Below are positions 10,809 through 22,490 of a stretch of 64,000 nt of DNA, piece by piece; positions within the stretch are counted from its first letter, which is position 1; each line of letters begins with the position of its first letter. Source of the DNA: Calonectria ilicicola (lineage: Eukaryota; Ascomycota; Sordariomycetes; Hypocreales; Nectriaceae); NCBI GenBank assembly GCA_020809705.1, contig CP085827.1, forward strand, positions 6,076,001 through 6,140,000. Direction: 5' to 3'. Below the pieces are notes generated by a model. It did not search any database. It saw only the letters and a list, made by a program, of their open reading frames with translations, and had not been told where the DNA came from. The position numbers and the translations under genes are program-made.

Positions 10809-13800
10809 ATCGGATGCAAGGATAGATATTAAAAGACTGTGATTTCAGATATGTGAAGTTTGATACTTAATACAACTTAGCTCGGGTCCTTGATTTCATT
10901 ATATACCAGCTAATAATCATTGTGAAGTCTTCGGACGTCTCGGCATCCATAACCGGATTCCTCGGCTGCCGGTTACAACCAACGAAACATCCTCCTCCTT
11001 GATTTCACAAACCTTTAAGCCCGAGCCCACTTCGGCGCGGAGACTTTTGACGTTCTAGGTGTTCGAATAAAGTGTCCGAGATAAAAGGGTTCTCCCTCCA
11101 TTTGCCTGTGTACTGCACATCTTTGTATATTAGAACTAGAAATGAACCAAAAATTACGCAATGCTTTTAAGCTTGTGGGATATATTCAAACCTGACTTCG
11201 GTTACTTACATTGAAAGCGTGCATGTACAAAGAAATAAATTGCACCAATAAATTTAATGAACTTGAAATGCTATAACTACCTTTAATAAAAGAGAAGAGA
11301 TCACAAAGACCTAAGTTAAATTTCTTACTATTACCAAACAGGTTAACACAGCATGGAGGAGATACAAAGGTGGTTTCTCAATCTTCAAGTGTTATCGAAG
11401 CTGTATCAGTAAAAGGTAGAACGAAGGATGTTAGTTGTATGTTTCCGCATCTAAGGCATAAGTATCCGCACTTCTTATTTCACGAAACAGGACCTTATTC
11501 GCTGCGCCACAATACCCACCAAATCAATGCGTTGTAATTCCAACGAAATCACAAACAGGTAGGTCACACGGGGATAGCAAGATCTAATATGACATTAGAC
11601 TTTGAGGCAGACCAGGCCACATCACCAGACTTCTCTACAAGGTCTTAATCCTACAAGGCCTCTAAGAATGTCCTTGGTGTTTTCTCTAACAGCTCCTTGA
11701 GCAAAAATAATTATGATTCTTGAGTTTCACAGCTGAAGATCCGTAATGACCTTTATAGCAATCGACAACACGGACAATCCGATTCCACCAACCCATGGCC
11801 GGCTCTCAGGCAATGTCGCGATTAACCGGCGCGGCCTCGGGATTCGGCAGAGCCATTTCATTTCAGGGTTTTTTTTTTTTTGGAAGGGTGCTGTAGTCAT
11901 CTGTGCTAGCATTAAGCCCAATACCGAGCACGGAGGCTTTCGCACAAAAGAAAAGGGGTTCCAGATGTATACCTCCGTTGTTCACAGGTGGCCAAGCATT
12001 CTTTACCAAGTGGATGCAAGGCAAGAGGCCACTACTAGAATCCACATAAGGCGGGCTACAGTGACCTTTTCTGTAATTAGAAAATAAAAAAAAAGCCTTG
12101 GACAAACTATTATGCAATAAACAAGAGGAGTAGGCTATTTCTTGATATTATTATACAAAGCAGATCACATAGAAATAGTGAGATTTGACATCGCTTCTCT
12201 CAATATTCAACAAGCATTCACGTTGCCTCTTTGTTTCTAATTAATGACAGCCCATATATTTCAGTATCTAGATCATCATTTTATACCAATTTCAGGACAC
12301 CGTAAATTAACATCAATGCATTTTCTTGCTCGACTCAACTTGTCAAGTGAGACACGTCACTCAATGCTCCTCTGGCAATCATCTCACCACAAGATTTGTT
12401 CTGACTCTCTTCAGACTTTTACTTTTGCCACAATAAAGTGTTTCTTTGAATAGCCCAGCTTTACAGAACCTGGCCGACATCTATGCATTGCTCCAAATGA
12501 TTGCTTGAAGTCCAGGCTCTTCCAAAAGTAGCTTTCAGCGGAGCTTGAACGGGCTCCCACCAGCCTCACCATCGAAAATGGCGAATGATTTCGGTACAAA
12601 CAGGCTGTAAATTGCAAGTCCTGGCATTGGCTGCGGTGTCAAGAACGATTTGTACGCCATAATAGATGTCGCTTTTAGAAACACATGACCAAGCCAACAG
12701 TTCGATGCGTCTTTTTGCAGCCACTAGATAGGAACTACATGAAACACAACAAAAGGTATTCCCACTGGCGTACCTCACCAATTTAGGTGAACATCTGGAC
12801 AAATTCGCGGTTGACAACATGCCAGCCACGTCTGTTTTGGACCCAATATCCGTAGAGATAATCGCCCACTGCACTACATTAAGCGAAAGGGACGGGTAAA
12901 ATCTCGTATTTCTAGGGCCCATCCTCACTAACTTCCAAAGAAGTCCTCAAAATGGATGATTAAAGGTCCACTGAAGCAGAATGTAGCGCGCATTTGTCAG
13001 CGCGGTTGTAGGTGCCAAAGGGGACGAGGCCAGGGGCAGATTGCAGGATATTGCTACAGGTCTGTGGCTAGTGCATGTTGGCTGCGAGGCCAGGCGGAAA
13101 CTTTTAGCGGTGTGACGGGCCTGTTCGTAACCACGCCACTGGCCCAGGCTGCCCCAGTAGTGCGGCCAGAACGTGGTTCTGGGCTGCTGGGTCATAATTC
13201 TAAAATAGCAAATAAAGACGCCACCCTTATTTAACTTGGATTGGGAAACACTGAATTTTGTAACGCCTTGCGACGGAATGCTGATGCCAGAAAATGCGGC
13301 AACTTTTACTTCAGCGACACATGTGTATTTAAACAACGGCATTCGCGTTTTTAGTACCCCTTCATCGGCATCCGGAGGCATGAATGGCATTGTGCGTGTT
13401 GTGCACGTTGATCCAACAACGAAGACACTAACCCCTGGTGATGCGATTCAGCCAACCTGAGTAGCTGAGAACCATTGTTTGTGGCGTCCCAACTATGGCT
13501 CCGTTGGGACAGCCGCCTTTTGGGTTAGTCAGGGGTTGCAGGCGCTAGCCCTGTCCAAGCCGCTAGTTTTCAGCGCCATGGGGAAATTTTTAACCTGGCA
13601 TCCTCACTTGTGTCAATAGTGGCACAGGCTAAGGCAGCCACCACAGGAAGCGTCCAAATGGCATCGCCGAAGCCCAAAAGAGGCGGCGGAGACAGCCAGG
13701 GGCAAGGCGCCAACGAAGCGATCTCAATGCATTTAAGAAACCGGGGTCGGACTGCTGTTTTCTTTTTCACCTCACTCTTAATCTCATCCATCCCTCCATT

Positions 13801-13885
13801 TAAAGGAGCATTCTCTCATTCACCTTGATCAGAGTCATCACGACTACTTTACATTCGTTCTTGCGACCTTCGTTTCACCTTCACC
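10809..13885. other. Large gene-free interval, 3.1 kb
   Basis: I can support no gene. Small ORFs (11727-12117, 12566-12928, 12947-13390, 13236-13460) carry no known motif and overlap each other on both strands. The stretch 11100-12350 is AT-rich. The last 150 bases before the GPI-protein gene are pyrimidine-rich (for example CTTTTTCACCTCACTC near 13763), as in strongly expressed fungal promoters. Confidence 0.55.
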
Positions 13886-15403
13886 ATGAAGACCGCCGTC
13901 GTTATTACCGGACTCGCCAGCTTGGCCGCCGCCAGCTCTACCTACTGTGATTCCTACAAGCTCATCTCCACCGATGAGACTGGAGCCTGCGACTGTGGTA
14001 CCAAGGCCAACGCTGGCTACTCTGTTGGAAGCCACAATGGTGCTACTACCACCGAGGGCTGTGCCAAGGCTTGCTACGATGCCGGCAACTGCGAGTCTTT
14101 CTCATTCGACGACAGTGTGAATGCATGCACCCTCTACACTGGCGCTGCGAGCGAAGCCTACGAGTCCGAAAACACTGGCTCTAGCATCTCCTTCTTCGAC
14201 AAGGAGTGCTACCAGTGCGATGAGGGCTCCTCCAGTGGCGTCACTGGCACCACCACCGCTTATGCCACCCCCACTGAGACTGAGGACTGTGATGAGACTA
14301 CCACTGCCACTGGCAAGGCTCCCTACCACACCGGTAGCGGCAGCAGTGGCTATGAGCAGCCCGGCGGTCACTATGGTCAGCCTGGCAAGTCTGGTTCTTA
14401 CGAGCAGCCCGGTAAGTCGGGTTCTTACGAGCAGCCTGGCAAGTCTGGCTCTTATGAGCAGCCCGGTCAGTCGGGTTCTTACGAGCAGCCTAGCAAGTCT
14501 GGTCACTATGGCCAGCCCGGCAAGTCTGGCGCTTATGAGCAGCCTGGCCAGACCGGCGGCTACTATGATGCTGCCAACCCTACCATCACCAAGGATTCTT
14601 ACAAGCCCTTGACCACCTCTACCATCTATGCCACCAAGACTTACACCGTCACCAAGTGCCCCGCCTACGTCACCGACTGCCCCGAGCGCGTCGTTACTGA
14701 GACTTACGCCGTGTCCACCACCGTCTGCCCCGTTGAGGAGGCTGGTGAGAAGACCTACCCCGTCGGAGAGCAGGCCTACACTGCTCCCGCTGCTGGTTAT
14801 ACTGCACCTGCTGGTGGCGCTGGCTACTCTGCTCCTGCTGGTGCCGGTTACTCTGCCCCCGTCGGTGGTGCTGGCTACTCTGCTCCTGCTGGTGGCGCCG
14901 GTTACACTGCTCCCGCTGGTGGTGCTACCTACACTGCCCCTGCTGGCAGCCCTGCCGAGACCTATCCTGCCGGTGGCGACTCCAGCGCTGGTTACCCATC
15001 TGGCTCCGAGGCTGCTCCCTCTTACGGCTCTGGTAGCGGCAGCTCCGGCTCGCAGCCTTCTGGTGCTTACGAGGCTCCCGCTGCCTCTGCTCCTGCCTAC
15101 GGTGGTGGTGACAGCTCCGGTACTCAGCCCAGCCAGTCCGGCGCCGACGAGGCTCCCGCTGCTTCTGCCCCTGCTTACGGTGGTTCCTCCGGCAGCTCCT
15201 CAGGCAGCTACGGTGGCTCCTCTAGTGGCTATGGTGGCTCCAACAGCTCTGCCGCCTACCCATCGGCCGCTACTCCCTCTGCTGCTGCTCCTACTGAGTC
15301 CGGCTCTGGTTCTGGCAGCTATGTTATCGGTGCTGCCGCCCGCGTTGCTGGTGGCTGGGAGCTTGCCGTTGCCGCTGCTGGTCTCCTTGCCTTCATTCTG
15401 TAA
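13886..15403 (+). CDS. GPI-anchored cell-surface protein with PAN/apple-like region and tandem repeats
   Basis: Single exon of 505 aa with a strongly C-ending (highly expressed) codon pattern. Parts in order: signal peptide (MKTAVVITGLASLAAASS); a cysteine-rich region at about residues 20-112 resembling a PAN/apple fold (TTTEGCAKACYDAGNCESF...); a Gly/Tyr/Gln/Pro repeat block at 156-222; a conserved fungal wall-protein segment at about 250-283 (YTVTKCPAYVTDCPE...VSTTVCPV); an Ala/Pro/Gly repeat block at about 297-353; a Ser/Gly-rich stalk; and a C-terminal hydrophobic tail (WELAVAAAGLLAFIL) fitting a GPI-attachment signal. It should be exported and linked to membrane or wall. Its role (adhesion, wall structure) is inferred. 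Long ORFs in the other two forward frames (14121-14612 and 14628-15449) are by-products of repeats and codon bias. Confidence 0.85.
   Translation: MKTAVVITGLASLAAASSTYCDSYKLISTDETGACDCGTKANAGYSVGSHNGATTTEGCAKACYDAGNCESFSFDDSVNACTLYTGAASEAYESENTGSSISFFDKECYQCDEGSSSGVTGTTTAYATPTETEDCDETTTATGKAPYHTGSGSSGYEQPGGHYGQPGKSGSYEQPGKSGSYEQPGKSGSYEQPGQSGSYEQPSKSGHYGQPGKSGAYEQPGQTGGYYDAANPTITKDSYKPLTTSTIYATKTYTVTKCPAYVTDCPERVVTETYAVSTTVCPVEEAGEKTYPVGEQAYTAPAAGYTAPAGGAGYSAPAGAGYSAPVGGAGYSAPAGGAGYTAPAGGATYTAPAGSPAETYPAGGDSSAGYPSGSEAAPSYGSGSGSSGSQPSGAYEAPAASAPAYGGGDSSGTQPSQSGADEAPAASAPAYGGSSGSSSGSYGGSSSGYGGSNSSAAYPSAATPSAAAPTESGSGSGSYVIGAAARVAGGWELAVAAAGLLAFIL
14351..14551 (+). repeat. Tandem 27-base repeats coding for EQPGKSGSY units
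   Basis: Inside the GPI-protein gene, nine-residue units of the form (S/H/A)Y(E/G)QPGKSG are repeated about seven times with small changes (K/Q and S/A swaps, one PSKSG). Such arrays expand and shrink easily. Confidence 0.85.
14774..14944 (+). repeat. Tandem repeats coding for GYSAPAGGA units
   Basis: Second repeat block in the same gene: about seven copies of a Y(S/T)APAGGAG unit with T/S and A/V variation. Confidence 0.8.
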
Positions 15404-17401
15404 GGCTGAAATACTGCTTTTTCCAATAAGCTTCTCTTTGTATATATAGTACGGTATAGATAATACGAGGATAGTTGTAATGAGCTTTGATGTTATCTTA
15501 TCTTCACCATTCTTGTGCATGTGTCTTTTTTTCACCTTTGACTGAAAGTGGTCGCCCTTAATGGTGATTTCACAAGACTGATAAGCCATTTATTTCAACG
15601 TTTCGTTTCAGTTGATCTCCGCGCGCTTATGCAACACTTTCATCCTAAATTTAGCCATTTGTTCCAGACACTCAATTTACGATTAATTTGCGAAAGTGAT
15701 ATTGACCAGAATTGGTTAGCTTGACCCAGTGCCCTACGGGGCTGTCTTTTAATTAGTGGGTCTTGTCACCAATGAGCAAATAACAACAGGTTGTTGGTGC
15801 GCGCTGGCCATGATTAGCCAGATACGCGTGGCTAGATATCGCAACTGTGAAAATGAACCCAAAATATTCAATCCAGGCCCATCATACTTCTCATGAACCT
15901 TGAAGAGAGTGATCGAAAAATGAGCATGGGGTCCAGACCTCGGTCTACTTTTTACCGCTGTGTCCAAGCGAGGTGAACATCCTGCGCTAACCATTTATGT
16001 CAACTACGCTATGCCTTTCTTGTCGCTGGATGGGGCTGGGCTAGGAGATGATTGTCCGCGTCATCCGTGCTCACCAGCCTTTGATGATGAGACCGAATAC
16101 ATGGAGAAAAATCGACTGGGATGGATGAATATGGAAATTCAGTACAAACAGTCTACATGAATATTTTTTCCCTGGCTTTATCTATTTTCTTTTACTCTAT
16201 TTCTTGAAACGTGATAGTTTGTAGAATGTGCGAATAGGAGGGGGGAATCATACCCTCACGTAATAAATGGCAGATCATAAAAATATTTCACGTCAACGAA
16301 GCCATATCTTCGTGTTTATTTTTTTTTTTTCATTTAATTATATTTGAAGAATATCCCACAACAAGAATTTATCTTTAATTCCGATTTCAAACATTACTGC
16401 CTCCAGAAAGTGATGGAGAATGAGGCAAAATCTCTTAAAGCAACTTACCCTAGAGCTATTTTTCTCCCTGTTCTTTGACGTATTCTTTTTAGTTCTGAAT
16501 GCCTTTAGAATATATCTGAGTACTGAATAGTGTGAAATATGAATAGAAATATCTGTAGTAATTCTCTGCAAATATTCGTGCCCCTAGAATCTGGTATACG
16601 TTGTTCTCTATCTCCTTCATGGTATCCTTGTGTTGTGTTCATAATTTACGAAATCGGCTCGGTACAACTTTGTTCCCAATTACATCGAGGGGTGGAAACA
16701 CTAGCGAAAACTGCACATCTGGCTGGCGAACTGCTGCAGATGTGAATGCTGCCCTGTCATAGGAGCTTCCCCTTGACTATGACCGAAGAGTCGAAGCTTC
16801 ATCTTCCTCGGCGAAGCTTACAGTCGTATCTAAAAAATCAACCCATTCTAGTGGTTACGTGCTATGCCATCCATCATCTTATGAAACACTCTAATCCAAA
16901 TTGGAGACGGGAAGGATCCAATGCTCCGCCTCAGGTTATCCGGAAGCGAATAAAAAGATTATTTGAGCATCCGATTGTTATGCTTCCGTCATATACCGCA
17001 TACTTTCTGTGCTGCGTGGTAAGATATGATGCCTCTATTTGCCGTGCTTATGCCTAAGATTGGCCGATAAGGTTACAGCGCTATCATGAGGTTGTACTCG
17101 CCGACTCAGCTTCCTGAGGTTAGTTCGTCACCAATCATGGCTTGGTATGTACGCCACTTTACAGGGCATTGAAGAATTTAGTGTAGACTTGCGGGCGTTG
17201 TGAATCTTTGTTGGCAGGGTAGTATGTCAGCCTGCATCCATGCTGAATAATTCTTGTGGTACTGAAGACACCATTATCCCCTAAAAGGTACAAAAGTGGA
17301 GGACAGAGATCCATGATGTCTGCTATGGATTCTCTTTAAATATCTGTCCCTGATATTTCATATCCATACATAACAAACCCGAAAGCAACAGAAATTCAAA
17401 A
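15404..17401. other. Gene-free interval, 2 kb
   Basis: No supported gene. It is AT-rich with a T run at 16318-16330. ORFs such as 16338-16571 and 16746-17057 lack family features. The last 100 bases carry the promoter of the SDR reductase gene, with a possible TATA-like TTTAAATATC near 17336. Confidence 0.5.
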
Positions 17402-18415
17402 ATGACCGCTGATACACTCCTCATAACCGGTGCGAGCGGTTTTTTGGGTGGCCATATCGTTAATGCGGCCCTGGAGAAGGGATATAATGTTCGAGCCACT
17501 GCTCGGAGTGAATCATCTGCTAAGAAGGTTCTCAGCCAGTTTCCGCAATACTCAGAAAAGCTTTCCTATGCTATTGTGCCGGATATTACCCAGTCCAAGT
17601 CCTACGAAGGGGCCCTGGAAGGAATCACGGGCATCATTCACTCGGCCTCACCTTTTATTTTGCAGCCTGAAGACAATGTCAAAGACTTGTTGGACCCTGC
17701 GGTTCAAGGATCCCTTGCCATTCTGGAGGCAGCCCAAAAATGGGGACCTTCTGTTCGTCGCATCGTTGTTACCTCGAGCCATGCTTCGGTTTGTGACTTC
17801 TCAAAGGGGAAGCGCCCGGGATATGTCTATGATGAGAAGGATTGGAACCCGGTGACCTTTGAAGAGGCTTCAGTAGCCGATGGAGTTATAGCATACTGCG
17901 CCTCCAAAGCTTTGGCTGAACGAGCCATGTGGGATTGGGTTAAGAAGAATGGACCCAAGTTTGACTTGGTTGCGATGACCCCCCCTTGGATTTTTGGGCC
18001 CTATGTGACAGAGTTGAAGAGCACAAAACATCTGAGCGAATCGATCCAGGCTCTCTATGGTATCATCGGGGCCAAGGATATCCCACCATTTGACTTCGGG
18101 GGATATGTTGATGTGCGAGAAATAGCTGCTGCACATATCCTAGGATATCAGGTACCAGAAGCCGGAGGACAGCGATTCTGGGTCGGCCAAAATTTTAATT
18201 ATCAGAGTGCTGTGGATGCAGCCAGGGCAGAGATTCCGGAACTGCGGTCCAGAATGCCCGAGGGTCGACCAGGTTTTGTCGAGGATACGTACAAGGTAGA
18301 TGGAAGCAAGGTAACTAGGGTGCTTGGCTTGAAGTATAGGCCCTTGGAAGAAACCATGAAGGATACATACATGCAGCTTCTTCATGCTGAAGCAGTTGAA
18401 GCGGGTAAGGCATAG
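17402..18415 (+). CDS. NAD(P)-dependent SDR reductase, GRE2 / dihydroflavonol-reductase-like
   Basis: Intronless, 337 aa. The N-terminus has the cofactor motif GASGFLGGH (residues 10-18) followed by a basic stretch (VRATARS) that suggests NADPH preference. The catalytic set is visible: VVTSSHASV (Ser) and YCASK (Tyr165, Lys169). 'PPWIFGPYV' and 'YVDVREIAAAHI' are typical of the extended SDR branch containing yeast Gre2 and plant dihydroflavonol and cinnamoyl-CoA reductases. The C-terminal 'RVLGLKYRPLEETMKDT' is also family-like. It most likely reduces a carbonyl compound in the cytosol; the substrate is unknown. All expected residues are present and the length is normal. Confidence 0.9.
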   Translation: MTADTLLITGASGFLGGHIVNAALEKGYNVRATARSESSAKKVLSQFPQYSEKLSYAIVPDITQSKSYEGALEGITGIIHSASPFILQPEDNVKDLLDPAVQGSLAILEAAQKWGPSVRRIVVTSSHASVCDFSKGKRPGYVYDEKDWNPVTFEEASVADGVIAYCASKALAERAMWDWVKKNGPKFDLVAMTPPWIFGPYVTELKSTKHLSESIQALYGIIGAKDIPPFDFGGYVDVREIAAAHILGYQVPEAGGQRFWVGQNFNYQSAVDAARAEIPELRSRMPEGRPGFVEDTYKVDGSKVTRVLGLKYRPLEETMKDTYMQLLHAEAVEAGKA

Positions 18416-19816
18416 TCGCCATTTTTTGAGCCGAGGAAATTGGAGTGGGACTTTATCTATTGTATCTACTTGAATATTATTTCAACCAGAATGAATTTGC
18501 AATAATTGTCTAGTATGCATGATATTTGATACCACTACATGAACGAGTGCCTTGGATCAGCTTCAGTGGTTAGTCTTTGTTTGTAGCAAATCTTATATAT
18601 AAGTATGTGATCATGGGTTGTGAATATTACATTGATTTCTGTTCCGTCAGTGGACGGAATACACCACGCCAATCGTGTCGTGATCGGCATGTGGAACGAC
18701 GTTGTGCGTTGAAACGCTGGGCCACAGTGCCGATCTGAACCACAACCCGAGGTGGGCCACGATCCCGGATGGCACCACAACCCGATGTAAAGAAATTAAG
18801 AGTCTTGGTCAGATTGGCTACCAGGATATCGTCAAGGAGCCATGTACATTGTTTTCTTCAATCGGAAAAAGGACCGAAGTGATGGAGCAATATAACAATA
18901 TTGCACGAATCTGAATTGAGAAACCCCCTGTCTTTTCAACGAATAAATTAATAGCATGGCCTTGTGTACGGTCCTAAACAAATTTTTGACAGCCATTAAT
19001 GCCAAGTGTAATTTCTCAACCCTTATTTAGGGTGGCAATAAGCAAACAGTTCGGAAAGGGTGATTGAATTAGCCACTTGACGCGCAATCACAATTACGCT
19101 CAATTGTATGCTTGAATGTGAGGTAGTGGGTGAATTTAACCAAATGAGACAGAAAATGAGTGAAGGAGATGAGGCCCCATTTCAACCGCTGTTTAGTAAA
19201 CTTGGATAATTGTCCTATTTAGTCTATTATCTCAAATGCTGATCTATGGTTGTGAAACCATTAGGAATTGACAATGTCGCGTATCATTCACTTTGGTATG
19301 CTATCGGGCATATCTTTATAAGTTCATATTACTGTGTTAATAAAAAATGATTCTTTCACACTTTCATGACGAAATGAGTGACATACTTCTAGTTCTCATG
19401 TTGGCTGAGTGTTCAGGCATCAGAATCCACTAACCGCATGTTCGTTCGTCGAATGATACCTTGTGTTTCCAAAACCGTCCTTACCCCGCGATGGCGGTTT
19501 TCAGGGTGCTCAACCTTTTGCCGAGTTCTATTGCCCCTCAAAGGGGACCTTGTCTACCCCCGCATTCAACCATAAGGAGTCGGGAAATTGTCCAACGTCA
19601 ACGCTAAATAACAATTCCTTCTCCACATACCGAAAACCCTCCTAGGCCATGGATGATCATCACGGAGAAATAATCCCAAAGGCTGTAGCGTCGCCAATAG
19701 GTATATATAGGTATCGTGAGATCCTACCGACTATACAGACAAAGCCTAGAGAAACACTCCTCCCGAGGACTGCACTTATTTTCAGACGACATCTTTCAAA
19801 CATATCATCACTAAAG
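18416..19816. other. Gene-free interval, 1.4 kb
   Basis: No supported gene. ORFs at 18535-18780 and 18702-18914 overlap on opposite strands and show no motif. The right end has a TATA-like GTATATATAG at 19699-19708, about 110 bases before the start of the beta-helix gene. Confidence 0.5.
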
Positions 19817-21304
19817 ATGATACTTCTCTCTATTGCATCTCTATTCTCCACGGTCGTCTTGGCGAAACTGAGTGTGAATGACCCATCGGATGTAATCGAC
19901 CCTGAACTTTGGGCGGTAGACAATGCAATTGTCGCTGACTATAGCGTCGCATTTCCGTCTGTAATGCCCTCTGAGCGTGAGTCGGTCAAAAGTTTCGACC
20001 GTATGTGTTAGCCCTCGATGACTAAATATTCTTGTCGTGCAGTGGTTGCAGCTTATGAATACGAAACCGATAAATCTCTGGATCATGTTTCTCTTTCAGT
20101 TGATGCGAACGATACGAGTGTTGTTATTTCCACCAATGCATCCAGTTTGACAATGGACCATGTGGAAATCTTGAAGTATGGTTATGCATCAAATTTGTAC
20201 GCCTCAAGCTTTTGGGGCTTCAATGCTGCCGTCAATATTGTAAGTGGTGACCAAGTTACCAATTTAGTAGGCGATGGGATTGACACTAAATTCCAGGCCA
20301 ATGCATCTACTGCGTACTTGGATGAAGTTAACATTACTGTTCATAACGGAGCCGCTAATGTCTACGCGTATGGTAGCGACACTGTTGTCTACGTCAACAA
20401 CTCCTGGCTGTACAGCAGTGGACCAGTATCTCATGGCCTTTATGCTGCTGGAAATAGCACTATTATTGCAAGAAATATCGACCTTTACAGCGGCGGAATG
20501 CGATCCTCTGCATTTTCTGGAGATGAGCCAAAGGGTGATGTCTATGTGTACGACTCGATTGCCAGGACAGCTGGCATCGGATCCGCTACATACTACGCCC
20601 TTGGAATTATCCATGCTGAGAATGTCCTATCCGAGTCTGAAAAGGGTCCGGTAATTTTCATGGATGGTAGCCGGAATGCAACACTAATTAATTGCGATGC
20701 CATAGCTGGTCTTTTGGGAGGCGTGGCGATTTTTAGTTCGGCTCAACGAAGATCTGGCGCCGGTTTGAAGCTACAAAAGACCAAGTTCACGACCGTGAAT
20801 GGAATACCCGGCCTTTGGTTTGGAAACGTTATTGCAGACGTTACGCTGGACGATGTTGAGTTGGAAACTGACTCGGGAGTCCTTGTTGTCGCAAACTTTT
20901 CATCAATTACGCAAGACTTCGATCATTACGCATCATACGAGGATAATAGTAATCTTCAACCCGCAGAACTCAGCATTTCAATCAAAGAATCAGAGTTAAC
21001 CGGAGATATAGTTGCATACAATGGTAGTTATATCTTCTGGGATCTCCAATCTTACAGCTCGTGGACAGGTGCTGCTACTGCAGGCTATGGCGATGCGTAC
21101 TTTGATATTTCTTTGGACAGCACTAGCAACTGGACATTGACGGCATCTTCTAAAATTCAAAACTTGGTCAATGAGAAATCGGATTTGACCAACATCATTA
21201 GTAATGGGTACAAGTTGTATTATAATTCCAGCGCGCCTTCGAATAGCTGGCTGGGTGGAGAGACTATCTCTTTATCCGGCGGAGGGTTAGCAGAGCCTTA
21301 CTGA
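19817..21304 (+). CDS. Secreted beta-helix-like repeat protein of unknown function
   Basis: Predicted CDS join(19817..20000, 20043..21304), 481 aa. The 42-base intron (GTATGT...TGCAG) keeps frame. The first exon encodes a clear signal peptide (MILLSIASLFSTVVLA). The mature part is built of short strand-turn units rich in N, S, G and V (for example STAYLDEVNITVHNGAANV, VYVNNSWLYSSGPVSHGLYA), as expected of a right-handed parallel beta-helix. It ends with a 'WTLTASSKIQNLV' unit and a G/W-rich cap (SWLGGETISLSGGG). That layout resembles bacterial adhesin-type beta-helix proteins, so transfer from bacteria followed by gain of an intron is possible but unproven. No catalytic motif is seen. Many glycosylation sites fit a secreted protein. 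Confidence 0.75.
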
Positions 21305-21804
21305 TATGCTGATATATATTTTATTTGAAGATCAATTTTATTACTATAAATTAATGCAGTGAATAAGTTCAATAATGAGTGAAATGATGGAGACATGGAG
21401 AGGCTCGCCTATTATTAATTGAGACCTCATAAAGCCGCATTCATCTCAACACCATGAGCCCGTGGTTCAAGTGACTATAATGTCGTTTATAAGTTATTCA
21501 ATCCTTTAGCGAGTAAAATCTCATAGAATCAAAATATGTAGTGTATATAGGTGACTGTCCCCTCCTTTGAGAGGTAGCTCAGACTTGGTTGCCCAAGGAG
21601 CACTCTGATTAGAGCCAGAATGGCAGTTCGGCAGCCTGTACCCTTTGAGCCGTACGATACTATGACAGATAAAACCTTGAGGTGAAGGTTTTCAATGACC
21701 TTTATAGACATTTCCTGTTAACCTTATTGAGACCTGAGTATAAGAATGGCTTCCCCCGCGAGCAAAGCACAATCTAAACCATCACCAAAACAAACCCTCG
21801 TACG
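21305..21804. other. Intergenic region, 0.5 kb
   Basis: Nothing supported; AT-rich 3' flank of the beta-helix gene. Confidence 0.45.
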
Positions 21805-22403
21805 ATGGATAAAATGGCATTTCCTATCTATCGTCACATTCTTCTCCCAACCCCAGCACAAATCGCTGCTGGTGCTACCGCCGCTGCTGCGAACCCCGCG
21901 ACCTTTGGGCCGGCAGCAACCTACACACGCGATGCCTTCCTCGCCGGGCAGTACGTACACGGCTGCAAGGGCGGCTGGACGGATATCCGTCCCGAAAAAC
22001 ACATCCGATACATCAAAAACACAGGCCTCATCAATCTCCCACCATTTTTAGCAATGGATATGCGTCTCACAAGAGAGATGCACCTCAATCTATTGCTCTT
22101 CGGCTGCCGGCTGCTCTTGGATAATAATCCAATACATCCCGTACAACTACTCATTCAAGAGCAGCAATATCTGCTCACGGAGTTGTTATACTGCCAGGAG
22201 GGCCGCCTACAGGGCGAACAAATCGAGTTCTTGGATACGATTAAGAAGGACCGGCACATGACGTGGCTCCAGGAACTGCTGTGTGCAGTGGAGCTCGTAC
22301 GAATGACCTGCGGTTGAGGGACCTGGAGGAGGAAAAGTCTGCGCAAAAGGTTGACTGGATGGGTGGCGTTGGTGGGTCTATTCAAAGGCTAGAGAAAAGT
22401 TAA
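21805..22403 (+). pseudogene. Small protein of unknown family, apparently frameshifted near its 3' end
   Basis: An open frame of 170 codons starts at 21805 (MDKMAFPIYRHILLPTP...) and ends with TGA at 22315. Just before that stop the next frame takes over with coding-like, charged helical sequence (TNDLRLRDLEEEKSAQKVDW) and runs to TAA at 22401-22403. One missing base near 22300 would explain both halves. The protein has no signal peptide; its middle is leucine-rich and its tail looks able to form a coiled coil. I do not recognise the family. It could also be a genuine 170-aa protein, with the second part a chance ORF. Confidence 0.45.
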
Positions 22404-22490
22404 TCGGATCAATTGAAACCTTCAACTCAACCCTCAATGCAATACCTGTGAGACACGAATGTCCCCCCCAAGCGGGGTCAAAATATGTAG

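Noticed and set aside
14121..15449. Long alternative-frame ORFs (14121-14612 and 14628-15449) within the GPI-protein gene
   Set aside because: They are low-complexity P/L/T/S sequences created by tandem repeats and C-ending codons of the real gene; no start context or motif of their own.
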